DNA of 64,000 nucleotides, taken from assembly GCA_016617495.1 (NCBI GenBank), contig WYCU01000006.1:1-64000 (forward strand), given 5' to 3'. Both the position numbers and the translations under genes were made by a program. Position 1 is the first letter of the stretch; every line of letters starts with the position of its first letter. Under the pieces are notes generated by a model. The model saw nothing but the letters and a program-made list of their open reading frames with translations, did not search any database and was not told the DNA's origin. Below are positions 15,076 through 21,559 of the stretch, piece by piece. The DNA is from Azonexaceae bacterium s22. Lineage in GTDB: Bacteria; Pseudomonadota; Gammaproteobacteria; Burkholderiales; Rhodocyclaceae.

Positions 15076-16764
15076 ATGCCTCTGAAAATTGATGTCGGCC
15101 ATGCGTCCTTAACCGGTCCGCGCGAACGCAACGAGGATTTTTGCGGGGTGGCCACGCCCGAAGGGCAGGAGCTGGACAACAAGGGCGTCATCGCTGCCGT
15201 GGCCGATGGCATCGGCGGCCATAAAGGCGGCCGCGAGGCCGCCGAATACACCGTGCGCGGCCTGCTTGCCGATTATTACGCCACGCCCGACACGTGGGCC
15301 GTGCCGCGTGCCATCGAGACGGTGACCACGGCGCTCAATCGCTGGGTGATCGCCGAAGGCAGCCGCAACGCCGAACTGTCCGGCATGGCCACGACGCTCT
15401 CGGCACTGGTTTTGCGCGGTCGGCGTTTTCATACCGCGCACATTGGCGACAGCCGGATCTACCGCCTGAGCGAAGGGCGTCTGCAGCAACTGACGGTGGA
15501 TCACACCTGGGAACATCCGGAACTCAGCAATGTGCTTTCCCGCGCCATCGGCCTCGATCCCCGCGTACTCATGGATTACGCGGAAGGGGAACTCGGCGTC
15601 GGCGACCGCTTTTTGCTGACCACGGACGGCATCTGGGGTGTGCTGCCGGATGCCCTGATGGCCGAAATCCTGCTCGATCATCCAGAACCGCAGGGGGCGG
15701 CCGCGGCGCTGGCCAGCCTCGCCCTGGCGCATGGCGGGCATGACAACGCCAGCGCCGTCGTGGTCGATGTGCTCGCGCTGCCCAAGGCGACCTTGCGCGA
15801 CAGCCTGGAGGATGCGGCCAGTTTGCCGCTGCCGCCGCGCCTCAAGGTGGGGGTTGAGCTCGATGGCTTGATTGTTGAAGATATCCTCCACGATTCGCGG
15901 GAAACCCTGCTCTACCGCGTGCGCAACGCCAGGAGCGGCCAGCAGCTGGTGCTCAAAACCTTGCAGCCCGGCGTCGAAGGCGATGCCGCGGCAATGACCG
16001 CGCTCTTGATGGAGGAATGGCGGGCGCGCCGCGTCGTGTCGCCATTCTTTCCGCAGATCGTCCCGGCCGAACAGCGCAGTTGTCTCTACTATCTGATGAC
16101 CTGGCATGCCGGGGCCACCTTGCAAGCCCGCCTCGATGGCGACCAGCATTTCCCGGTGGGCGAGGTGGTCCGGCTGGGCCTTTCCCTGCTCAAGGCCATC
16201 GCGGCCTTGCATCGCCTCGACATTGTGCATCGCGACATCAAGACCGATAACGTCCATCTCGGGCAGGACGGCGTGCTGCGCGTCCTCGATCTGGGGGTGG
16301 CCGTCAGCCTGGCGGAACGCAAGCCCGGCGAACCGATCGGGCAGGCCGGAACGCCGTCCTACATGGCGCCGGAACTGTTTGGCGACCCCGAGCCGCAGAC
16401 CGGCCACGACCTCTACGCCGCCGGGGTGACGCTTTACCATCTGCTGACGCGCAAATACCCCTACGGCGAGATCGAGCCGTTCCAGACCCCCAAGTTCGGC
16501 GACCCGGCCCGTCCCACCCGCTGGCGTCCCGAAATCCCGGGGTGGCTGGAAAACATTCTGCTTAAAGCGGTGGCTCGCGAAGCCAAGGACCGTTTCGAGA
16601 CTGCCGAGGAATTCATCCTCGCGCTGGAACGCGGCGCAAGCCGGCCGATTGCCGCGCCGGCACGTCAGCCGCTGGCGCAGCGCAATCCGCTGATGATGTG
16701 GAAGATTGTTGCCGGGGTCTCGTTGGCGCTTAATTTCATCCTGCTGCTGGTGTGGCTGCACTAG
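15076..16764 (+). CDS. Bifunctional PP2C-type phosphatase / Ser-Thr protein kinase, membrane-anchored
   Basis: The 562-residue protein joins a PP2C phosphatase (GPRERNEDF, ADGIGGHKGG at about 41-50, THIGDSRIYR-type segment, TTDGIWGVLPD) to a Hanks-type kinase (about 270-520) with catalytic HRDIKTDNV (about 385), DLGVA and activation-loop TPSYMAPEL. A single C-terminal helix (IVAGVSLALNFILLLVWL) anchors it to the membrane. The kinase glycine loop is degenerate (YRVRNARSGQQLVLK). This fusion is often found beside assimilatory nitrate genes, which suggests post-translational control of uptake or reduction, but no substrate can be read here. Start chosen after GAAAGGA. Confidence 0.88.
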   Translation: MPLKIDVGHASLTGPRERNEDFCGVATPEGQELDNKGVIAAVADGIGGHKGGREAAEYTVRGLLADYYATPDTWAVPRAIETVTTALNRWVIAEGSRNAELSGMATTLSALVLRGRRFHTAHIGDSRIYRLSEGRLQQLTVDHTWEHPELSNVLSRAIGLDPRVLMDYAEGELGVGDRFLLTTDGIWGVLPDALMAEILLDHPEPQGAAAALASLALAHGGHDNASAVVVDVLALPKATLRDSLEDAASLPLPPRLKVGVELDGLIVEDILHDSRETLLYRVRNARSGQQLVLKTLQPGVEGDAAAMTALLMEEWRARRVVSPFFPQIVPAEQRSCLYYLMTWHAGATLQARLDGDQHFPVGEVVRLGLSLLKAIAALHRLDIVHRDIKTDNVHLGQDGVLRVLDLGVAVSLAERKPGEPIGQAGTPSYMAPELFGDPEPQTGHDLYAAGVTLYHLLTRKYPYGEIEPFQTPKFGDPARPTRWRPEIPGWLENILLKAVAREAKDRFETAEEFILALERGASRPIAAPARQPLAQRNPLMMWKIVAGVSLALNFILLLVWLH

Positions 16765-16879
16765 GCGTTTTCGCGGCAACCCGTGCAGCCGCTCGTTTTC
16801 GATGATGACGTCCCGCGTCTTGCCCAAATGCTTTTTCAGTAGGGCAGGAGGTGGAGTTTGATTTTTGCCCTTTTTTCGA

Positions 16880-16895
16880 GGTCGACCGCGACAAT
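16880..16895 (-). repeat. Dispersed 16-bp element, copy 2 (kinase-cbiX intergenic)
   Basis: On the minus strand it reads ATTGTCGCGGTCGACC, then TCGAAAAAAGGGCAAAAAT as the tail. It lies 115 bases after the phosphatase/kinase gene and in the opposite orientation to it. The rest of the 16765-17057 gap shows no gene; a weak -10 GATAAT is at 17029-17034. Confidence 0.9.
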
Positions 16896-17057
16896 CGCTT
16901 GGGGCCGCAGGCATCGCACGGTCGGGAACCCCAAGCGCGCCACCGGGCTCCAACAGGCGGTTGCTGCGGGCGTCGCAGCGAGTGCGCTGTGCCCGTGTTC
17001 TACGCTGTTCAGTACCGCGCGTTGGCGCGATAATCGGCCCCCTTTCAGGAGAGCGTC

Positions 17058-17438
17058 ATGTCCCGAGCTGTGATTCTGTTTGCCCATGGTGCCCGCGACC
17101 CCGAGTGGGCCAATCCCTTGCGTCGCGTTCAAGCGGCCATGCGCGCGCAATCGCCGGAGGCGGTCGTCGAACTGGCCTTCCTGGAATTCATGACGCCGTC
17201 GCTGGCCGATTGCGCGGCGACGCTGGTGGCCAACGGCGCCGACCGTATTGTCGTATTGCCGATGTTCATTGCCCAGGGCGGCCATCTGAAGCGCGATGTT
17301 CCGAACATGCTGGCGCAGTTGCGAAATGACTGGCCGCACGTCCAGTTTGCCCTCGCGCCGGCCATTGGCGAGAACGATCGCGTGATCCAGGCCATGGCTG
17401 CCGCGGCGCTCGAAGAGGCTGGTTCGGGAATTGCTTAG
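17058..17438 (+). CDS. Small CbiX/SirB-like sirohydrochlorin chelatase
   Basis: The 126-residue protein is the single-domain CbiX type. It has the N-terminal LFAHGARDPEWANP box with the metal-binding His and the second His box MFIAQGGHLKRD (about 75-86). These enzymes insert a metal into sirohydrochlorin; next to siroheme-dependent NirB the metal is most plausibly Fe, giving siroheme. A GGAG site precedes the start. nasT begins 9 bases after its stop. Confidence 0.85.
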   Translation: MSRAVILFAHGARDPEWANPLRRVQAAMRAQSPEAVVELAFLEFMTPSLADCAATLVANGADRIVVLPMFIAQGGHLKRDVPNMLAQLRNDWPHVQFALAPAIGENDRVIQAMAAAALEEAGSGIA

Positions 17439-17447
17439 TGCATTCCC

Positions 17448-18023
17448 ATGCTGAACGTACTTGTCATTGACGAATCCCGCGCACGGGCCGGAGAAATCTG
17501 CGCCGGGTTGGCGCTCGCCGGTTATCAGGTCGCTGCCATTCTGGCGGGCGCCGAAAATCTCACCGCCGAAGTCGAGCGTCTGCAACCCGACATCATCCTG
17601 ATCGATACCGAATCGCCCAGCCGCGATACGCTCGAACACCTTGCGGCCATGAACAAGGACATGCCGCGGCCAGTGGTCATCTTTACCCAGGAAGAGGGGC
17701 AGTCGATGATCCGCGATGCCCTGAAAGCCGGGGTTTCCGCGTATGTGGTCGATGGGCTGGACTCCAAGCGCATCAAACCGGTGGTCGAAGTGGCGCGCGC
17801 CCGTTTTGAGGATACCCAGGCGCTGCGTCGCGAACTCGACGAGATTTCCCAGAAGCTCTCCGAGCGCAAATTGGTCGAAAAAGCCAAGGGCGTGTTGATG
17901 AAGGCCCGGGGCATGGACGAAGAAGCGGCCTATCAGGCCATGCGTAAACTGGCGATGGAACGCGGACAAACCATGGCCAAGGTGGCGCGCGACGTGATCG
18001 ACATGGCCCGCGTGCTGCTCTGA
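17448..18023 (+). CDS. nasT: ANTAR-domain antiterminator NasT
   Basis: The 191-residue protein has a receiver-like domain (LNVLVIDESRARAGE at the start, IILIDTESPSRDTLE with the acceptor-position Asp, FTQEEGQ) and a C-terminal ANTAR three-helix domain (about 130-191: LSERKLVEKAKGVLMKARG, AYQAMRKLAMERGQTMAKVA). The Lys of the classical switch region is not clearly kept. Family members bind paired hexaloop hairpins in nitrate-gene leaders and prevent termination. Matching leaders precede nrtA (312 bases downstream) and nirB. The usual inhibitory partner NasS is not in this window. Confidence 0.92.
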   Translation: MLNVLVIDESRARAGEICAGLALAGYQVAAILAGAENLTAEVERLQPDIILIDTESPSRDTLEHLAAMNKDMPRPVVIFTQEEGQSMIRDALKAGVSAYVVDGLDSKRIKPVVEVARARFEDTQALRRELDEISQKLSERKLVEKAKGVLMKARGMDEEAAYQAMRKLAMERGQTMAKVARDVIDMARVLL

Positions 18024-18057
18024 CATTCACCGAACTTGTGCGGTGCGGGCGGTGTGC

Positions 18058-18074
18058 TGCACTGCAACAGTGCA
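18058..18074 (+). promoter_or_regulatory. Candidate NtrC binding site upstream of nrtA
   Basis: The palindrome TGCACTGCAACAGTGCA fits the NtrC pattern TGCAC-Y-N5-R-GTGCA. It is centred about 124 bases upstream of the predicted sigma54 start, a normal enhancer distance. Two direct TTGTCAAAA copies (18081 and 18102) and an inverted repeat CTAGTTA-AAAA-TAACTAG (18129-18146) lie between it and the promoter and may bind other proteins or bend the DNA. Confidence 0.65.
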
Positions 18075-18163
18075 TCGGGGTTGTCAAAAAAACAGCCCGA
18101 ATTGTCAAAATAATCCCTTATTAAACAGCTAGTTAAAAATAACTAGTCACAAAGTAGTAGTCC

Positions 18164-18179
18164 TGGCACAGCCATTGCA
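18164..18179 (+). promoter_or_regulatory. Sigma54 promoter of nrtA
   Basis: TGGCACAGCCATTGCA is an exact consensus -24/-12 element, with GG at 18165-18166 and GC at 18177-18178. It places the start near 18190, just ahead of the first ANTAR hairpin (18196). This is the best sigma54 match in the window. Confidence 0.92.
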
Positions 18180-18195
18180 ATAGTCCCCTTATAGC

Positions 18196-18259
18196 GTTCG
18201 GTCAAAGGCGGCCGGACAGGGAGGCGTCCAAAGGACAAATCCCGGGGACAAGGGCGTCC
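18196..18259 (+). promoter_or_regulatory. ANTAR-type (NasT-responsive) RNA leader of nrtA
   Basis: Hairpin P1 has an 8-bp stem GTTCGGTC (18196-18203)/GGCCGGAC (18210-18217) with hexaloop AAAGGC (A1, G4). Candidate P2 is GGAC (18246-18249)/GTCC (18256-18259) with hexaloop AAGGGC (A1, G4). P2 uses bases 18252-18258, the same bases that form the 5' arm of the following terminator. P2 and terminator therefore exclude each other, which is the established logic of ANTAR antitermination. P2's stem is short and other pairings (GGAC 18214 with GTCC 18226) are possible. Confidence 0.8.
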
Positions 18260-18310
18260 ATCCGTGCTGCCGCGATTTCGGTGCATGGGTGCGACGCCCG
18301 TTTTGTTTTC
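18252..18310 (+). terminator. Regulated leader terminator before nrtA
   Basis: GGGCGTC (18252-18258) pairs with GACGCCC (18293-18299), followed by GTTTTGTTTT. Inner CC/GG pairing tightens the long loop. Its 5' arm is shared with the second ANTAR hairpin, so NasT binding should block it. It ends 25 bases before the nrtA start. Confidence 0.75.
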
Positions 18311-18334
18311 AATTGAGCAATCAAGGAGCAAGCA

Positions 18335-19606
18335 ATGGAAGACAAGAAGCAAGCACCGGCATCCACGGACGCCAAATCGTTTTCTCGTCGTGATTTTGTC
18401 ACCGCCGCAATGGGAGCATCGCTGATGACCATGGTACCCCCCGGCGTTCGCAGCGGTGCCTGGGCCGCCGGCTCGGACGCGCCTGAAAAGAAAGAGGTCA
18501 AGATCGGCTTCATCCCGCTGACCGACTGCGCTTCCGTGGTCATGGCCTCGGTCATGAAGTTCGACGAAAAATACGGCATCAAGATCATCCCGACCAAGGA
18601 AGCCTCATGGGCCTCCGTGCGCGACAAACTGGTCAACGGCGAACTCGATGCCGCCCACGTGCTGTATGGCCTGATCTACGGCGTGCAGATGGGTATCGGC
18701 GGTCCCAAGAAGGATATGAACGTATTGATGTGCCTGAACAACAACGGTCAGGCCATCACGATGTCGAACCAGCTCAAGGAAAAGGGCGCCACCGACGGAG
18801 CGAGCCTGGCCAAGCTGATCGCCAAAAAGGAACGCGAATACACCTTCGCCCAGACCTTCCCGACCGGAACGCACGCCATGTGGCTGTACTACTGGCTGGC
18901 GGCCAACGGCATCAATCCGATGAAGGACGTGAAGACCATCACCGTGCCGCCCCCGCAAATGGTGGCGAACATGCGCGTCGGCAACATGGACGGCTACTGC
19001 GTCGGCGAACCGTGGAATAACCGCGCGATCATGGACAACATTGGCTTTACGGCCGTGACCAGCCAGGAAATCTGGGTCGATCACCCGGAAAAGGTGCTCG
19101 GCACCACGGCCGAGTGGGTCCAGAAATACCCCAATACCGCACGCGCTGCCGTGGCGGCCATCCTGGAAGCCGGCCGCTGGATTGATTCCTCCATCGCCAA
19201 CAAGCAAAAGACGGCGGAAACGATTGCCCAGAAATCCTATGTGAATACGGATACCGAAGTCATCGTCGCGCGCATGCTGGGCCGTTACCAGAACGGGCTG
19301 GGCAAGAGCTGGGACGACAAGAACCACATGAAGTTCTTCAACGACGGCCTGGTGAATTTCCCTTACCTCACCGACGGCATGTGGTTCATGACCCAGCACA
19401 AGCGCTGGGGCCTGCTCAAGGATCATCCGAACTACCTCGAAGTCGCCAAGAAGGTCAATCGCATCGACGTCTACAAGGAAGGTGCAGCCGCTGCCAACGT
19501 GCCGCTGCCCAAGAGCGAGATGCGCACCAGCAAGCTGATCGACGGCGTGGTCTGGGACGGCAAGGATCCGGCCAAGTACGCCGATTCGTTCAAGGTTCGT
19601 GCCTGA
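18335..19606 (+). CDS. nrtA: Nitrate ABC transporter, substrate-binding protein (NrtA/CmpA family)
   Basis: The 423-residue protein has a twin-arginine signal (SRRDFVTAAMGAS, from residue 17, with a cleavage region near AWAAG), so it is exported. The mature part has the NrtA/CmpA periplasmic-binding fold: VKIGFIPLTDCASVVMA, GVQMGIGGPKKDMNVLMCLNNNG, FPTGTHAMWLYYWLAANGI, GYCVGEPWNNRA. It captures nitrate (or nitrite) for NrtB and its ATPase. Because NasS belongs to the same fold but is cytoplasmic, the signal peptide argues that this is the transporter subunit. A 12-bp hairpin follows the gene. Confidence 0.93.
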   Translation: MEDKKQAPASTDAKSFSRRDFVTAAMGASLMTMVPPGVRSGAWAAGSDAPEKKEVKIGFIPLTDCASVVMASVMKFDEKYGIKIIPTKEASWASVRDKLVNGELDAAHVLYGLIYGVQMGIGGPKKDMNVLMCLNNNGQAITMSNQLKEKGATDGASLAKLIAKKEREYTFAQTFPTGTHAMWLYYWLAANGINPMKDVKTITVPPPQMVANMRVGNMDGYCVGEPWNNRAIMDNIGFTAVTSQEIWVDHPEKVLGTTAEWVQKYPNTARAAVAAILEAGRWIDSSIANKQKTAETIAQKSYVNTDTEVIVARMLGRYQNGLGKSWDDKNHMKFFNDGLVNFPYLTDGMWFMTQHKRWGLLKDHPNYLEVAKKVNRIDVYKEGAAAANVPLPKSEMRTSKLIDGVVWDGKDPAKYADSFKVRA

Positions 19607-19614
19607 ACGGTGTC

Positions 19615-19642
19615 GCCGGCAGTGCCTGCGGGCACTGCCGGC
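19615..19642 (+). other. Intercistronic hairpin nrtA-nrtB
   Basis: A perfect 12-bp stem GCCGGCAGTGCC/GGCACTGCCGGC with tetraloop TGCG and no T-tract. Such hairpins in binding-protein operons usually protect the upstream message and lower expression of the membrane subunits. It lies 8 bases after the nrtA stop. Confidence 0.8.
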
Positions 19643-19668
19643 CATCAAGCAAAGGTTAGGAGAAAACC

Positions 19669-20598
19669 ATGAGCGCAATGACGATGAGCGGTGAAATCGG
19701 CACGAAAAAGCCGGTCGACCGCGACAACAGTGTTTCGGTGGCCGCGACGAACGTGCGCGAGCCGGCCAAGGAAATGAAAATGGAAAAAGCAGCAGCACCC
19801 GTCGCCGGGGTTCCGATGGGCGAAAAGCTGGCGAATCTGGGGAAGGCCATCCTGCCCCCGGTGCTCGGTCTGATGGTCTTGATCGGCATCTGGCACGTCG
19901 CCACCCACAAGGGCGGCAGTATCCCCGGGCCGGCCCAGGTCTGGGACGCCGCCGTCGTCCTCTTCTCCGACCCGTTCTACCGTAACGGGCCGAACGATCA
20001 GGGCATCGGCTGGAACGTCCTGTCTTCGCTGCAGCGCGTCGGCATCGGCTTCGGCTTTGCCGCGCTGGTTGGCATTCCGCTTGGCTTCATCCTCGGGCGT
20101 TTTGCCTTTCTGTCGAGCATGGTCAATCCGATCATCAGCCTGCTGCGTCCGGTTTCGCCGCTCGCCTGGCTGCCGATCGGGCTGCTGGTGTTCAAGAAGG
20201 CCGATCCGGCCGCGACCTACACCATCTTCATCTGCTCCATCTGGCCGATGATCATGAACACCGCCCAGGGCGTGCAGCGTGTGCCGCAGGATTACCTCAA
20301 CGTTGCCCGCGTGCTGGCGCTCTCCGAATGGAAAGTGGTCACCAAGATCCTGTTCCCGGCGGTGCTGCCTTACATGCTGACGGGTATCCGTCTCTCCATT
20401 GGTACGGCCTGGCTGGTCATCGTCGCTGCGGAAATGCTCACTGGCGGCGTCGGCATCGGCTTCTGGGTGTGGGATGAGTGGAACAACCTCAAGGTCGAAC
20501 ACATCATCATCGCCATCTTCGTCATCGGTATCGTCGGTTTGATCCTCGAACAAGCCTTGATCCTGCTGGCCAAGAAACTGACCAAAGAAGCGTCGTAA
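19669..20598 (+). CDS. nrtB: Nitrate ABC transporter, permease
   Basis: The 309-residue protein starts with about 55 hydrophilic residues that are not part of the transporter fold. It continues with a membrane domain of about six helices and the EAA-type cytoplasmic loop (VPQDYLNVARVLALSEWKVVTKILFPA). It forms the channel for nitrate taken up by NrtA. The hydrophilic leader contains PVDRDNSVS, encoded by a copy of the dispersed 16-bp element. An AGGAG site precedes the first ATG; later in-frame ATGs would shorten or remove the leader. Confidence 0.92.
   Translation: MSAMTMSGEIGTKKPVDRDNSVSVAATNVREPAKEMKMEKAAAPVAGVPMGEKLANLGKAILPPVLGLMVLIGIWHVATHKGGSIPGPAQVWDAAVVLFSDPFYRNGPNDQGIGWNVLSSLQRVGIGFGFAALVGIPLGFILGRFAFLSSMVNPIISLLRPVSPLAWLPIGLLVFKKADPAATYTIFICSIWPMIMNTAQGVQRVPQDYLNVARVLALSEWKVVTKILFPAVLPYMLTGIRLSIGTAWLVIVAAEMLTGGVGIGFWVWDEWNNLKVEHIIIAIFVIGIVGLILEQALILLAKKLTKEAS
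19713..19728 (-). repeat. Dispersed 16-bp element, copy 3 (inside nrtB)
   Basis: The minus strand reads GTTGTCGCGGTCGACC, one base off the consensus, then GGCTTTTTCGTGCC. In the nrtB frame it encodes Val-Asp-Arg-Asp-Asn within the hydrophilic N-terminal stretch. Confidence 0.85.
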
Positions 20599-20610
20599 GG
20601 AGTCCGCACC

Positions 20611-21411
20611 ATGGAAAAGTTCGTACAGATCGAGCGTGTCGGCCAAACTTTCGACACCAAAAAAGGCAAATTCGTCGCCCTGCGCGACATCGACCTCAAC
20701 ATCGCCCAGGGTGAGTTCATCGCGCTGATCGGTCACTCCGGTTGCGGCAAGTCCACCTTGCTCAACCTGATCGCCGGGCTGACCAAGCCGACCACCGGCG
20801 TGCTGCTCTGCGACGGCCGCGAAATCGCCGGTCCCGGCCCGGAACGCGCCGTGGTCTTCCAGAACCACAGCCTGCTGCCCTGGCTGACCTGCTTCGAAAA
20901 CATCTACCTCGCGGTGGAGCGTGTTTTCGGCGGCAAGGAAGGCAAGCCAAAGCTCAAGGCGCGGACGCAGGCCGCCATCGAGCTGGTCGGTCTGGCGCAT
21001 GCCGCGCACAAGTACCCGAATGAAATTTCGGGTGGCATGAAGCAGCGTGTCGGTATCGCCCGCGCCCTGTCCATGGAGCCGAAGGTCCTGCTCATGGACG
21101 AGCCCTTCGGTGCGCTCGATGCCCTGACCCGCGCCAAGCTGCAGGACGAGCTGATGAAAATTTGCGAGGCCACGAAAGCGACGACCGTCATGGTGACCCA
21201 CGACGTCGACGAAGCCGTGCTGCTCTCCGACCGCATCGTCATGATGACCAACGGCCCGGCAGCGACCATCGGGGAAATCCTCGAGGTCAAGCTCCCCCGT
21301 CCGCGCGATCGTCTCACGCTCGCCCACGATCCGGCCTATATCGATTACCGCGCTGCCGTTCTCGAGTTCCTGTACGAGAAGCAGGCGCACGTCGAAAAGG
21401 TGGCTGCCTGA
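20611..21411 (+). CDS. Nitrate ABC transporter, ATP-binding protein
   Basis: The 266-residue ATPase has Walker A GHSGCGKST (41-49), Q-loop VVFQNHSLLPWLTC, signature SGGMKQR (about 140-146), Walker B LLMDEPFGALD (about 157-167) and the switch His in VMVTHDVDEA. It resembles NrtD/NrtC of cyanobacteria but lacks the second, NrtA-like domain of NrtC. Starts 12 bases after nrtB with a GGAG site and ends the nrt operon. Confidence 0.93.
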   Translation: MEKFVQIERVGQTFDTKKGKFVALRDIDLNIAQGEFIALIGHSGCGKSTLLNLIAGLTKPTTGVLLCDGREIAGPGPERAVVFQNHSLLPWLTCFENIYLAVERVFGGKEGKPKLKARTQAAIELVGLAHAAHKYPNEISGGMKQRVGIARALSMEPKVLLMDEPFGALDALTRAKLQDELMKICEATKATTVMVTHDVDEAVLLSDRIVMMTNGPAATIGEILEVKLPRPRDRLTLAHDPAYIDYRAAVLEFLYEKQAHVEKVAA

Positions 21412-21463
21412 ACGTGTATCTCCTCCATCGTCGCTAAGCTCTCTCTCCAATAGCGACCTTTCA

Positions 21464-21494
21464 CCCACTGGCTCACCGCCAGTGGGTTTTTTTT
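21464..21494 (+). terminator. Terminator of the nrt operon
   Basis: CCCACTGG (21464-21471) pairs with CCAGTGGG (21479-21486) around loop CTCACCG, followed by eight T (21487-21494). A textbook intrinsic terminator. Confidence 0.95.
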
Positions 21495-21559
21495 GCCTTT
21501 TGATCCATGTCCTTGCCTTCTTGCGGGCCGGGGTCTAATGTGCGCCCCATCGCTTTTAT

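Noticed and set aside
16865-17329. A 154-codon frame running from the kinase-cbiX gap into cbiX
   Set aside because: It overlaps cbiX out of frame and its translation is Arg/Gly/Pro-rich; cbiX has the better start site and family match.
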